From NCBI GenBank assembly GCA_963978895.1, contig OZ022240.1:42629268-42693267 (forward strand): a DNA stretch of 64,000 nucleotides, given 5' to 3'. This DNA is from Erpobdella octoculata. Lineage: Eukaryota > Annelida > Clitellata > Hirudinida > Erpobdellidae. Of the stretch, positions 30,833 through 44,439 are shown piece by piece. Numbering within the stretch: position 1 is the stretch's first letter; each line of letters opens with the position of its first letter. The notes below the pieces were generated by a model. The model was not told the DNA's origin, did not search any database, and saw nothing but the letters and a program-made list of their open reading frames with translations. Made by a program: the position numbers and the translations under genes.

Positions 30833-32291
30833 TTTTTATAAGTTTTTTATTTGTTTTTGTGTCAAAAATTTATTTTTGGTATAAAAGATTTGTATTTGTT
30901 AAATGCTTTTCAATTTTGACGTTTTTACTTTCTTATTAAATTGAACTCAATTTTGCTTGGTTATTATTTTTTCTTTAAAATTTCAAATTGATTTAAAAAG
31001 TGGTTTATTAAATACATTTTACAGATGATAATTATTAGTAGTGTTGTAAAAAAATTAATTTTTATGCAACTGACATTATAAACGGTATAAAAACACGTGT
31101 ATTTGAATAATTAATTCTTGTTTTAAGTGGTGGATCGCTGATAAATAATTTTATTCAGTTTATTATTAAGATAAAAATAAAAATATATGACCCGCGATAG
31201 CCAAAAGAAAATTCAAATTTCCGTGCAATGATTATTAAGATTTGTATATTTCCACAAGGGCTACCGCAGGAAATTTTTTTCTCTTCTCTCATATTCCCTC
31301 TCTCCCGTTTTTTTTTCCTTTTCAAATCGCGAGGTCTTGGGGCTCAATTGAACCCCAAGAAAATTTTTGAATTTTTCTGTTTGAATTTGGTCATATAAAG
31401 TAAAAATTTCAGTTAACTGTTCAGTTATTTTACATCATAATAAAAATTAAAAAATGGTTTAAAAGCACACTGAAAATTACAAAAATGCTTTAATTGGAAA
31501 AGATTTATAACTCAGACACAGCCAAAATGTCCTTGTTACACATATTTTACCAATTTTTTTTTACTTCTGGGACTACAAAGTAGGATCGAAAAAAAAGTTA
31601 TTTGCTTGAAAACTCAAAAACTGGAAATTTAAAATCATTAAAATTCAGTATTTTGGTTCTTCTTAAAAAATAATAAAATACCTGTTTTCTTATTTTTTTG
31701 AGAAACTAGCTTCTGAACTTTGAGGATTTGTGTCTGTTAAAACTGGCTGAGTCCAATTCAGCACGGACCGGTCCACGTTTCAACTTTTGTGCCCATAAAA
31801 CTGGCCAGTAAGGGCTTAAAACGTTTGTCTAAATAAGCCAGGCCTGGAATTTTCTGCCCATAAACTGAGCCTGACCAGGTTTCAAAACATTGTGTTGTGC
31901 TCTATGGATGCATGGTTTAAATCTTTTAAGTTCAATCAACCAAAGCCACGACGGGCACTGCTAGTCATGGAATAAGTCATCACCATGGAATAATTTCTGT
32001 TTTTTTACGTTTATACTATTTTATACTTTAAAATGTTTAATTGTATTGATTCGCTGGAAGAAAATGCAAAGTTTGGCTAGTGTGGTGATGAATCCCTAAA
32101 ATCTCCAATTATGGAATCACCCCAAAACTACGCCATAATCTATACACTTGAAGTGTTGGTAAGACGCTTTTACAGAGTTATAATTTGTTAAAATTGATTT
32201 GATTTTTATTTACACTTACTTATTTTATATTTATTGCGTCGAAAATGAGGAATTAACACAAATGCAACAAAATTTTACCTATACTTGCAGC
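30833..32291. repeat. Left part of duplicated interval between convergent TRIM genes
   Basis: From about 31195 this matches 59570-60660 nearly base for base. About 280 bp (30910-31190) is missing in the other copy. No gene seen. 31190-31240 is an inverted, diverged match to 39635-39680. Confidence 0.7.
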
Positions 32292-32954
32292 TACGTGTGT
32301 GAAGTTAGCCTCGAGGCTGGCAATGTTAACTAAAAAAAAAAAAAAATTGCTTGCCCTGGGGCTGTGCTATACATTGTTGGATGGGGTATAAAAAATGAAA
32401 TCGAATGGTATATTTGGATTGTCTTCGGTTCAACAAATAAAAAAGTTATAAGCTAAAAACGACGATTTTCCGCCGAAAATTGCATAAAATCAACATTGGC
32501 TCTACTTTGAGAAAATCGATCTTGTTTTAAACTTCTGCCCTGGGTATATCCGAGACGCTTGTTTTTAGATAATTCAATATCAAATCCAACAATATAACTT
32601 TCGCTTCTCAAAGTTAATAAATAAAAAAGTTATCGAATAAAACGTCGGACCGTATACCAAAGAAACCGAGAAACCGAAACATAAACAGACGCTGCGATTG
32701 GACAATCGAGTCTAGCTCACTGTGGCTAATTATGCAAAATATTCAAATATGCAAAGTGGCTACTCGTTAACACGTTAAAATTTTATTTTTAAGAAACCTC
32801 TATTGAACTTAAATAATAAATATATATAGTAGTAAAATTTTTTTATTGTTTTTCTCGCTCCCGTTTCTTTGCTCTCACGATCCCGGTCGCTCTCACGATC
32901 CCGGTCGCTTTCCCGATTTATTGCTACGGTGCAATTAGGTCTTTTATATATATA

Positions 32955-33910
32955 CTAGCAGTGCCCGTAGCGGCTTCGCTCGCATGAAATTAGAGAGTTT
33001 GAACCGTGCATCCATAGTAGAGATCAATTTTTTAGGTCTCGGCTCGGCCCGTCGACAACTTAGCCCAGCCCGTTTTAAAAACCCAAACTCCTGGCCCGGC
33101 ACAGCCCGTCTGAATTAGGCCGGCCCATTCTTACAGGCTTAGAAGTTCTATATACTTGATGAAAAACTTCGGCCCGTCCCACCTTGACTTCAGGTTTGGC
33201 CCGGCCCAACTGAAGACCCTAAAATCACTAAAAAATCTATATACTTGGTGAAAAACCTCGGCCCGTTCCACTTTGATTTAAGGTTTGGCCTGGCCCGTGT
33301 GAAGACTCTAAAATAACGGCTTGGCCCGGCTGGTGATAAACTGAACTTAGCTACTTTTAACCGGCACAAAACTTCAAAATACTAATTTTTACATATGTAG
33401 CACTTACAGTTTTTGAGTAGCAGTTATTTTGAAATCAAATAACCCCTTTTTCCACCCCACATTTGATGTCCTGGAAACCAAATTTTTAAAAAAATGTTGA
33501 AACACTTATATCATAATTTTTGAAGTAGAAACTAAATATTAATTTTTACTCCTGTAGCATTAACAGTTTTTGAGTAGAAGCTACTTTAAAAACCAAATAA
33601 CCCAATTTTCCAACCCACATTTGAGGTCCGGGAAACCGAATTTTCAAAAAATGGTGAAACACGTATCTTTTTATTTTTGAAAAAGAATCTATTTACCAAA
33701 TTTCAGAAAATAATTTTAGAAAAAATTTTTAGAAAAAAGTTTGTTTTCCAGTTTTTTCCCCTCAGGAGCAAAATTTTCAAAAATCCTTTCTTAGCGGATG
33801 TTTACGCTATAAAAGTAATATAAGTTCCAAATTTCACGTTCCTAGGATGAGGCGTTTGAGCTCGGCGTTGATTATCAGTCAGTCAGGACATGTTCTTTTA
33901 TATATATAGA
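32955..33910 (-). mobile_element. Complete non-autonomous Helitron-like element (956 bp)
   Basis: On the minus strand it starts TCTATATATATAAAAGAAC (33910), followed by TGACTGACTG and CAACGCCGAGCTC. It ends with a GC-rich hairpin (GCGAGCGAAGCCGC), about 11 nt, and CTAG (32955-32958), followed by T. These are Helitron-type ends without inverted repeats. The 3' third is repeat A. The host words CACGATCCCGGTCG lie on both sides because the arm sequence near the insertion is itself duplicated (32870-32950 and 33935-34030). Confidence 0.7.
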
Positions 33911-34025
33911 TATATATATATATATATCTATATATCTTTGCTCTCACGATCCCGGTCGTTCTCACGATCCCGGTCGCTCTCACGATCCCGGTCGCTTTCC
34001 CGATTTATTGCTACGGTGCAATAAG

Positions 34026-34090
<65 letters not shown>

Positions 34091-34401
34091 CGAACTTTAG
34101 GGAAAATTTTATTTTCAAGAAAATATATTGAAGTTTACGATTGAAAATTAAAAAACGTGCATTTTTGGTGAACCCACCTTCTACATTTTTCACACTCCAT
34201 GACAAATTATTGTTTGTATTGCTGGACGCAAGTATTTTTATCGCACTTCAGTTCTGCGTACCTCATTAATTATTCATTTTTTGACGCGTGCGATTGGTTG
34301 GCGGCTCTGGAATTTCCATCCAGTTGAATCATGCTGCGAGTGATCTATTTTTAACAAAACTCGCTGTCCTAGCTAAACAATAGCAATTTGAAACGGCCGC
34401 A

Positions 34402-35220
34402 ATGAATGGAGATGAGTTTGACGCGAATGTGAAAGCTTGTTGTTTTTGTAACAGTTCAATTGACGAAGCATGCATTTTAAAGTTGCAGGTGATAATTTTA
34501 ATCAACAATGTTGTATACTTTGCTTTTGATAGGACATTTTACCAGGTGGTGTGAAATACCTCTTAGAACTCTTAGACTCATGTATTGACACTGGTAATGG
34601 GTTGGAGGTGGTAATGCATGCAGATATCAGCACAGAGCAGCAAACAGTAGAATGGCTTGAAGAATATGAAAAATTGTCCTTGATCACCTTGCGAATATCG
34701 AGAACTTTTCCTGATGTTGGACAGAAAATTCTTTTCAAGGTAAAAAAGTTGCTTTGGCAAATACGATGATTTAGGGTTGATCTCTTAGTTAAGACTGATT
34801 TTTATTCATAATTACATTATACCTTAAACTAGTTTCTGCATTTAAAAAAGTCAATTTACTGAAATGTTGCAGAAAGTCTATCACTGTCAACATAAAAGCA
34901 GATATGGAGGTAAAAAAAATACAAACTGTAAAGCAGAAGTAATGCTAACACTAAGACGTTCACAATTCATTAGAATAAATGCAAATGGCAGCAAAGTGAA
35001 TCAAAAATGCAGGTGAATTTTGCAATACATCAGTTAAATTAGACTTAAAGTAAACTACTGACTTTTTTTAAACTTTAACTTGTGCTGATTTTGAATTTTT
35101 AGGTCGAAGGATCCTCATATTCCAAAGAAGTTGCCAGTTATTCTATTATCATGTAAACACAACACCTTCAAAACAGACATCTCTTTAACCAACTTAAAAG
35201 TGAAGCATGCCACTTCATAA
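34402..35220 (+). CDS. Four-exon gene inside the foldback element (183 aa), function unknown
   Basis: Exons: 34402-34488, 34533-34739, 34873-35012, 35103-35220. All three introns begin GT and end AG, and the joined exons (552 bp) give one open frame from ATG to TAA. The protein begins with a C-C-F-C cluster, has a V-E-W-L-E-E-Y segment and a G-Q-K-I-L-F-K-K-V-Y-H-C-Q-H-K stretch, then N-T-N-C-K-A and a final K-D-P-H-I-P-K-K-L-P-V ... C-K-H-N. The Cys/His spacing of the second half looks like a GCM/FLYWCH-type or CARF-like DNA-binding finger seen in some transposon-related animal proteins; this is a weak resemblance. It could be part of the element's own machinery or a captured host gene. No larger transposase was found. 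Confidence 0.6.
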
Positions 35221-36179
35221 ACTTTCAACATTTTTACAGACATTATTGTATTCCTGTTTATTTTTTTAACTGCTGTATAGTTTGTGTGTGTTTCTATTGT
35301 TATTTGTTTTATAAATTCATATGTTTCAAATTGCAATAATTGTTCCTTATTTGTTCTCATTTTGAAGTATTACTGTATTGTATGTTGTGTGTATAATTTA
35401 GTTCACTTTGTAAACTTATATGCTTTGAATTGTCAATGTGCAATAATTTCACTTTATTGTTTTTCACATGGTAGTATCGCTGTTTTTAAGTTTTTGTGTG
35501 TATATTTTTATTTGTTTTATAAATTTATCTGCTTTAAATTTTTCAAGAATTTTTGTATTGCTGTTTATTTTTTTAAATTGCTGTATAGTTTTTGTGTTTT
35601 ATAAATTAATATGTTTCAAATTGCAATAATTTTACCTTATTTTTTCTCATTTTGGAGTATTACTGTATTGTTGTGTGTATAATTTGTTTTTTCTTGCTCT
35701 AGTTTCTCAGTTTATACATGTTTTAAAACTCATTTTGGTTGATGGATAGAGGATAAATAAAAAAAATCAATGATAAAGTTTGTTCCAATGTTTTCATACA
35801 GCAATTTGCAATGTAAATATTGTAAATAAATAGTAAATATGGCTGAAATGCTGCTCGATTACTTTGTGCACTCTAAACTGCCGAGAAAAGCTGCATTAGT
35901 TATGTAAAAGATGTATTTCAACAAAACATACATATTGTAATGAAAAAGTCATTAATTGAAGCTGCATGGGAGTGAAAATTTTTGTTTTAGACAGGCTAAA
36001 GTTGCTGGGCCAAAATCTTTAAATTTATTAGCATTGAGCTTTTTCAAAATATTAATAAATGCGGTTGATAAAATTTTTATTAAATTAAATTCGATACACA
36101 ACATTTCGAGTTCTCATTAACCACCGGATAAAATGTTATCGAAAATAAACATTTCGTTTGAATAATTAGCACAGCCAGA
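35221..36179. other. Region downstream of the four-exon gene, inside the foldback element
   Basis: T-rich with repeated TTTATAAATT-AT-ATG/CTTT words; no coding pattern that could be supported. 36170-36285 begins the right inverted arm (matches 34223-34330 inverted). Confidence 0.4.
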
Positions 36180-36282
36180 GGCTGTGGAAATTCCAGAGCC
36201 TTCAATCAATCGCGTGCGACTAAAATGAATAATTAATGAGGTACGCAGAACTGAAGTGCGATAAAAATACTTGCTTGCTGGA

Positions 36283-37118
<836 letters not shown>

Positions 37119-37250
37119 GCAATACAAACAATAATTTGTCATCAAGTGTGAAAAATGTAGAAGGTGGGTTCACCAAAAATGCACGTTTTTTAATTTTCAA
37201 TCGTAAACTTCAATATATTTTCTTGAAAATAAAATTTTCCCTAAAGTTCG

Positions 37251-37411
<161 letters not shown>

Positions 37412-38083
37412 CTTATTGCACCGTAGCAATAAATCGGGAAAGCGACCGGGATCGTGAGAGCGACCGGGATCGTGAGAACGACCGGGATCGTGAGAGCAAA
37501 GAAACGGGAGCGAGAAAAACAATAAAAAAATTTTACTACTATATCTATTTATTATTTAAGTTCAATAGAGGTTTCTTAAAAATAAAATTTTAACGTGTTA
37601 ACGAGTAGCCACTTTGCATATTTGAATATTTTGCATAATTAGCCACAGTGAGCTAGACTCGATTGTCCAATCGCAGCGTCTGTTTATGTTTCGGTTTCTC
37701 GGTTTCTTTGGTATACGGTCCGACGTTTTATTCGATAACTTTTTTATTTATTAACTTTGAGAAGCGAAAGTTATATTGTTGGATTTGATATTGAATTATC
37801 TAAAAACAAGCGTCTCGGATATACCCAGGGCAGAAGTTTAAAACAAGATCGATTTTCTCAAAGTAGAGCCAATGTTGATTTTATGCAATTTTCGGCGGAA
37901 AATCGTCGTTTTTCTCTTATAACTTTTTTATTTGTTGAACCGAAAACAATCGAAATATACCATTCGATTTCATTTTTTATACCCCATCCAACAATGTATA
38001 GCACAGCCCCAGGGCAAGCAATTTTTTTTTTTTTTTAATTAGCATTGCCAGCCTCGAGGCTAACTTCACACGCATCTTGCAGC

Positions 38084-40119
38084 TTGGGGTCCGGATAACT
38101 CCGGATCGGGAATTTAGTACCGTTTTTTGCTTAATCCCACATCTTGGCGGACCTACACATAAAAATATTTTGTAAGAACCCCTGATGCTGTCGAAAAATC
38201 ATAACAGCTACAAACATATAACTGACTTGAATCTAAAATAAAATAAATTAAAATCAAAATAAATTAAAATCAAAATAAATTAAAATCAAAATAAATTAAA
38301 ATCAAAATAAAATGTGCTATTTCTTTTAAAATCTTTGCCTTTACTTAATAACATTAAAAAAACAATTTAAAGCAATTTTTTTTAAAAAGGTTATAGTAGA
38401 TTTTTATATTTTGTAAGACACCCCAGGTTCAAACCTGATGACTTCAAGCGTTTTATAGTATTTTATTGAACGTATCTGAACATGGCGTGGTCATTGAAAT
38501 AACACTGATAAAAGATTACAATGGTGTTGTTAACAAATAAACTCTAAAATGCATAAATTGTCACTTGTGAAACTCATGATTGCTCTGTATATCAGCCGGC
38601 CGTACATAGATGACCATATTTTTATCGCTCTACGACATACCGGTGGTGGTTCACGGTCGGATTCTGCTTGTGTTTTTACATAACTTGCTTTTTCAGAATC
38701 ACTTCTGCCATTTTTATTATAGTCTTGTTTCACTTCTTCACATTCTGGTATACATAATTTTGTTGAAATGGGCTTCAATGTTGATGGGGTGTCGGATGAC
38801 GGAATATGTCGTAGGACCCTTTAACCGCTCGCATTTCTAAAATCCATCATTCAAAATTACCAAAATATTGTCAGAGTCTTGGAAAGGTAAGGCTACTAGA
38901 TGTCACAGAAGTATTCCATTTTATTTTGTTTAATATATGAGAAACAAGCTCAATTATATCCTCTGGGGTGTGATACACCCCAGGTTGACTGACGACATAA
39001 GGTTAATAATTTATTAAATGTATGTTTTTGATGTGTACTGTTTTGTATGTTTTCAATTTTTAAAAAATGTTTTAAACGATTTTACTATAAATTTCAAATA
39101 TTTAAACAAAGCAGAGGGGGCCGCCAATTGAAAGCCCCCGGGTTGGTCACCCAGGATATAAAAAGACGTGTAACGTGTACATGCATTTAACATGCTAAAA
39201 CATTCAGAATTGTATATAACAGGCGCGTAATGTGCAAAGAAAAGTATATACTAAGTGATATTTAACTGTAATTCAACCTTATTCACAATTAGAATTAACA
39301 AGTTCTCTATTTTAGCTGTAATTATTTGAATAAAATCAAATAAAAACAAATATTCTCACCTTCGAACAATTGCGATTAGTGCACACATTTTTTATTTATT
39401 TGAATGGGCATTTTTCAAATGCACGAATTTTATGAATTCGGTATGGATTGGTAAATGTACTTAGAGACAGATTTGCAATCTGTGACTTTAAAAAAATACA
39501 TTTTCTTAAACTGCACATAAGTTTGGCTATCTATCTAACCTTATTTAGTGCACCTGGTCTTTTTAAAGTCGTTTTCACATTGGAAGCATGAAGTGTTTGA
39601 TATGAAAGGCTTGGAAATATAAAGATCTTAATAATCATTGCGCAGAAATTCGAATTTTCTTTCGACTATCACGGGTCATATATTTTCATTTTTATTTTAA
39701 CAATAATCTAAATAAACTTAATTATTATCAGCGATCCATCATTCAAAACAAAAATTAATTATTCAAATACACGAGTTTTATCACCGTTAAGAATTTCTGT
39801 TGCATAAAAAGTAATTTTTTACAACACCAATATTAATTATCATCTGTAAAATGTATTTAATAAACCAATTTTTTAAATCATTTTTCTTAGTTTTTTTAAT
39901 TATACTCGAATTACGTTTTTATTTAATCAACAAAACAAATAAAAATATAAAAACCAAGCAAAATTGAGTTCAACTTAATGAGAAAACAAAAACGTCACAA
40001 TTGAAAAGCATTTAACAAATACAAATCTTTAATACCAATCACCGATAAACAATTTTTTAACAAAAACAACAAACGAAAAACCTGTAAAACAAAAACCCAA
40101 ATAACACTTCATAACTCAG
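38084..40119. repeat. Right part of duplicated interval between convergent TRIM genes
   Basis: Matches 60661-62636. Includes a 16-bp unit (AAATTAAAATCAAAAT) repeated about 5 times at 38235-38312 but once in the other copy (60805). Both copies keep a minus-strand frame (38530-38778 and 61048-61251) with similar translation (K-Q-D-Y-N-K-N-G-R-S-D-S-E-K) that I do not recognise; it may be a relic exon. Confidence 0.65.
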
Positions 40120-40140
40120 ATTGTTACAAATAAATATACA

Positions 40141-41946
40141 TCATAATTGAAAAACATTTATTAAAAAAGAATTCTCTACTTTGCCAACCACTAATAAACG
40201 ATTTGTTGTTGAATCAAAACAGATATCATTTGGTTTACAATGAGCATTAAACGATTTTAAAAAATTAAAATTAAAATCATATACATGAATATTTGTTTCA
40301 TAAGAGTCACTAACAAATAAGTTACAATTGTTGTCTGTTGTCAACCTATGTCTAAGGAAGCTTGTTTTCCAATTAACTTGTTTAATGACATCTCCTTTGC
40401 AGTTTATTAAATAAAGTCCTAAACGATTTAAAATTGCAAAGTGATATTTGTTCAAGCCAATAATGGAAAATGTATTCTCGGGGATTATAATGACACGTAC
40501 AATTTCGCCATTCAGTGTGATTTCAATTATTTTTTTATTTTCTAAAACAAACAATTTCTTATCCGATGAACCGACAATTCTATCTCCTTTAAACGCGAGT
40601 TTTGTAGTTTTCTTCCAATCAGGACTGTCTTTCTGTTTTTCAAGATTATAAATTTCCAGTAAAGAATCGTTTAACATGCACAAGAAACTATCAACTAATT
40701 CAGTTCTTGTAGTGTAACAGGTTCTTACATTTAAATCAATGGAAAAAAGGTATTCATATGTTGTTTTGCAATAAACTTCAATTTTATAGGAATTATTTAT
40801 GGAACTCCAACTCCAACAATCATCTCTGAGACTCCCGATATACACCTTTGTTTGGCTAATCGATATTTTGTCAATATAATTAGTTATGGCAATTGTTTTA
40901 ATAAGCTCAGGTTCAATTTCATTAGTTGACATTAAATTTCCTATTGAAAATTGTAAGGTATGAAATTTTGTATCCAATGGTTTTGGTTTAAAAACAAGAT
41001 TCAACTTTTCATTAAAACACTTTAATATCAATTCATAATCTTTTTTGGAATTATTTTCATTTTCATCTAACAATTTAACATCATTTTCAATTGCTTCAAT
41101 AAGATTAAGTGGATTAAAATGTTGAGACCATTTTTTATATTTTTCAATTTTATCTTCAAGTTTTGTCTTCAGTTTTAACAATTTTTCTGAATAATAAATC
41201 AACTTTTGATCAATTTCATTGCTTTTTCTATCAATAATGGCATTGAAATCATTTTGGCATGAATCAATAAATATGATAAATTTAAGTTTGAGATCTTCGC
41301 AATGCTCTTGAATTTGTATTTTCAATTTTTTAGTTTCATTTTCAACAGACTGTTTCTGTGTATTAATTTCATTTAAACTTGTTTTCAGAGTTTCTATGTT
41401 GTTGTAGTTTTTTAATATTTCTTGTTCCAAATTTTCAAAAAAAGTTTTTTTAAATTCTGCAAAAGATTTCAAGACACAGGATTCATGATCAACACGTTTT
41501 CCTGAATTAACCCATTTCTGACAAGATTTGCAATATAATGCTTCAAAATCCTCTTCTTCAATGAAATTACTGTTTTCTAAAACATGATTTCTTGCTAAAG
41601 GAATTCTTCTATGAACAGATACACACGATGAACACAAATACAATTTGCAGTCAAAACAAAAACTAGTAACTTCTTCTTTGGAGCAAGTTCCACAGAATAT
41701 TTTATTAGTTTCAGTAAGACATTCAATAAATTCATTTTTCTTTAAATTTTCTAAACCTCCTTCAGGTACTTCTAAAGAAATATTACATTTTGGACAATTT
41801 AATTTGATTTCTTTGTTTGACATTTTTCCAATAAATATTCTTTTAAGACATTCAAAACAGAAACTGTGCAAACATGGAAGCATCCGAGCATCTTTAATTT
41901 CTTTTGAACAGATGAAACACTTTACAAAACTTGAATAATTTTCCAT
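40141..41946 (-). CDS. TRIM-NHL-like protein, family 1 (601 aa)
   Basis: Intact RING (C10, C13, C25, H27, C30, C33, C51, C54), B-box (about 85-121), Cys/His cluster (Y-C-K-S-C ... D-H-E-S-C), coiled coil (about 165-290), NHL-like propeller (about 345-601). In the first propeller blades it has an extra segment C-W-S-W-S-S-I-N-N that the other copies lack. The CTAG of the Helitron-like end next to the stop codon has mutated to ATTG (40120-40123), while the 17-nt distance is kept. Its 5' side continues into a Helitron-like element, repeat C and repeat B in the same order as the locus at 9590-13700. Confidence 0.9.
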   Translation of the reverse strand: MENYSSFVKCFICSKEIKDARMLPCLHSFCFECLKRIFIGKMSNKEIKLNCPKCNISLEVPEGGLENLKKNEFIECLTETNKIFCGTCSKEEVTSFCFDCKLYLCSSCVSVHRRIPLARNHVLENSNFIEEEDFEALYCKSCQKWVNSGKRVDHESCVLKSFAEFKKTFFENLEQEILKNYNNIETLKTSLNEINTQKQSVENETKKLKIQIQEHCEDLKLKFIIFIDSCQNDFNAIIDRKSNEIDQKLIYYSEKLLKLKTKLEDKIEKYKKWSQHFNPLNLIEAIENDVKLLDENENNSKKDYELILKCFNEKLNLVFKPKPLDTKFHTLQFSIGNLMSTNEIEPELIKTIAITNYIDKISISQTKVYIGSLRDDCWSWSSINNSYKIEVYCKTTYEYLFSIDLNVRTCYTTRTELVDSFLCMLNDSLLEIYNLEKQKDSPDWKKTTKLAFKGDRIVGSSDKKLFVLENKKIIEITLNGEIVRVIIIPENTFSIIGLNKYHFAILNRLGLYLINCKGDVIKQVNWKTSFLRHRLTTDNNCNLFVSDSYETNIHVYDFNFNFLKSFNAHCKPNDICFDSTTNRLLVVGKVENSFLINVFQL

Positions 41947-42054
41947 TTTTAAGATTGCTAAATTGAATTATAAAAGAATTAATTTTTACAAAAAAATATT
42001 AACTTTCAAAAAGGCTGAAAAGCAAACAAACCATAAAAACAATATTGTTCACAC

Positions 42055-42549
42055 AAAAAACTCATTTTTAAATTTTTATATATTAAAATAACAGTCTGTG
42101 TGTATGTCCTTTATACATTGCTACACCATTCAAACGATTGTAACACATTAATGATAGCCACTAGAAAAAGGATAGTGTGAAAATAAATTGAGATCAGTCA
42201 CAAAGTGAGCGATAGCGAGAAAACGAATGAAACATGAATAAGAAAGCGAGCGGAAACTGGAAAATGAACAGGAACAGGAAACCAAGCGGTATCGAAAAAG
42301 CAGCCGGGAACTGAAGAGTGAGCTGGATAAAGAGAAAAAAGTGAGCGAACGATAAGGATCAAGAAACCGAACGGGAGCAGGAAAGCAATCGGTAACAGAA
42401 GAGCAAGCCGGATCGGGAAAGCAACTAGAAACGGGAACGGGAGAACAAGCGAGTACGGGAAAGCAACCGGGAGCGGGAGACCAAGCGGAAATAAGAGAAA
42501 AAAGATGGAAAACCTCTAAAACCCCGGACAATGCCGGGTACCCGGCTAG
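42055..42549 (+). mobile_element. Short non-autonomous Helitron-like element
   Basis: Second copy of the element at 11565-12047: same start (TATATATTAAAATAAC, GTCTGTGTGTATGTCC), same GGGA/GCGAGC-rich middle, same end (CCCGG hairpin, 7 nt, CTAG at 42546-42549). Here CTAG is followed by C rather than T. Confidence 0.55.
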
Positions 42550-42554
42550 CTCCT

Positions 42555-43110
42555 TTTATTAATTTTACCGCCGGCTTGCCTGATTTAATGTTTGCAAACC
42601 TTGAAAATTAAAATTAACTAACCACCCATTATCTAATCAAGATGAAATTTGAAAAATATGTTTTATCCTCATGACAATACATTTTATTGAAATTTGAGGA
42701 ATTAAAAAAAGTCTAATTAAAAAAAAATTATCTATGTTTTAGAGCAAAACAAGTTTATAGATGTTTACATGTATACATTTAAAGAAAATGTCGTTTAAAA
42801 TACAATTTTTGGCAACAAATGAAAAGATGGCAAATCCGGAAATGAAAGAAATTTGAGAATAACCCTGGTTTTAAGGTTTTTGTTATATTCCTTAAATAAA
42901 TTTTTCCGCCGCTTTGGTTCGCTTGAATGTTTGGAAACTTTGAAAGAAAAAATTAACTAAGTTCCCGTTATCCAATTGAGCTGCAATTTTAAATATATGT
43001 TTCTTATGACAATGCATTCTATTAAAGTTTTAAATTTAAAAAAAGGTAATTAAAAATAATAATTATCTATGTTTAAAACAAAAATAAATGAAATACAATT
43101 AAATAAAAGA
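42555..43110. repeat. Two repeat C copies in tandem
   Basis: 42555-42890 is close to 12055-12390. 42895-43110 is a more diverged second copy beginning AAATTTTTCCGCCGC. Confidence 0.65.
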
Positions 43111-43234
43111 GTGGAAGCGTGAACGGTAGAACAAGCAAACAGGGACAAGAAAGCAAGAAGGAGCTGGAAAGCAAGCAGAAGAAAGGGGAGCGAGAGAGAA
43201 AAAACCTCTAAAAACGCCGGGCAACGCCAGGTAA
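43111..43234. other. GGAA/GCAAG-rich tract with a Helitron-like hairpin
   Basis: Short GA-rich minisatellite-like words followed by CTCTAAAAACGCCGGGCAACGCC, which resembles the hairpin part of the Helitron-like ends, but without CTAG. Confidence 0.35.
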
Positions 43235-43730
43235 GTCTTCTTTCAATTATTCAAACAATTATTTAACTATTGCAAAACTTTTATTTATTAAAAAACTGTC
43301 AATCCCTACAAAATTTATTGAACAGTTTCTTAACTCTAAATAAAACCAACTAACCAAATCAATATTTTGTTAGGATTAAAACCAAATTTGGGCTCTCAAA
43401 CACAATATTGCTTATTACAGCTTATTGAAAAAATCACGCGTCCAAACTTTTACTTCTTGCACCAGCCAGTAAACTTTTGTGAGTAAGTTGCTACAGAATA
43501 TTCAAAGCACTAGGCAACTTCTAATATAAATTATGAAAATAATCGTGTATAATGTTCTGCTCTAGTGGTTTACAATACAGTACAGCTGTTTTTAATATTT
43601 AATATTGCCGTCCAAACTTTATAGTAACAAAACGAATGATTGACTGACGAACGGATGGATTGAGTGATCAACAATTAAACAGCTTCTTTCCTTCATCTGA
43701 AATTGTTACTCAACTTCAAATGTGACAAAC
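43235..43730. repeat. Repeat B copy, uninterrupted
   Basis: The most complete uninterrupted copy. It shows the empty sites of both the hAT element (GTTGCTACAGAATATTC near 43490) and the pogo-like element (CAATACAGTACAGCTG near 43570). Confidence 0.8.
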
Positions 43731-43732
43731 CT

Positions 43733-44143
43733 GAATAACTTAATTTAATTTGTTTTATTTTATTTAGTTTTTAATCTTACAAAATTATTGTAAGATTAAA
43801 AACAGCTACCTTTGGTTATTAATGTATGTCGTTGCTAATGATCAAATAGGCGTTGAAGCAATGGCAACACGCAGATCATGTGGGAGGTCCAGTGTAAACA
43901 GCTGGCAATAAAGATTAGGTTCCGATAAAGTGGCGGAAGTTTTATTTTTATATTATTTTATTAATTTTCACTTGTCCGGATGTCCATGGGATGTCCGAAG
44001 ACGTTGAGAAGCTCGAGAGATCATTAAACAATTAACCGAATTCAAAAAAATGTATAGTTTATATATTAAACTTACAAAAATTTTGTAAAATTAAAATGAT
44101 AAATAAAATAAAATAAATAAAATGAAATTATTCAGGTTTGACA
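43733..44143. mobile_element. Small inverted-repeat element
   Basis: TGACAAACCTGAATAA at 43733-43748 is the inverse of TTATTCAGGTTTGACA at 44128-44143 except for one base. Both are followed inward by TTTTATTTTATTTA-like sequence. A perfect 16-bp stem with a 5-nt loop lies just inside at 43767-43803. No coding frame. A target duplication was not resolved. Confidence 0.55.
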
Positions 44144-44439
44144 TCGGATTTATTTGTTCTTATTGGTTCAGGCTCAAGCCTTCTTACTTAGAGGAGGAGC
44201 AACTGGGGTTAACACCAGGATTTATTAGCGCGATCAATTTAACAACACGCCCTGACTGAATCTTGTTGTATCTGGCGTATCGTCAACGGCAATTTGTTTA
44301 CAAGCACTGGTGTTTACGTGGCTTTGGTCGAGCAATTTTGCCTTGATATTAGCTTAGCTCGAACAATGGGTTTAACCTGCTAAGGCCTGCTATTGAATGG
44401 TCGCTGCTATTGCCCCGGCGGTTAGCCGTGGAAATAATT

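Noticed and set aside
35284..35604. 106-codon Phe/Cys/Tyr-rich frame downstream of the four-exon gene
   Set aside because: T-rich tandem-like sequence, no domain, starts beyond the stop of the well supported gene.
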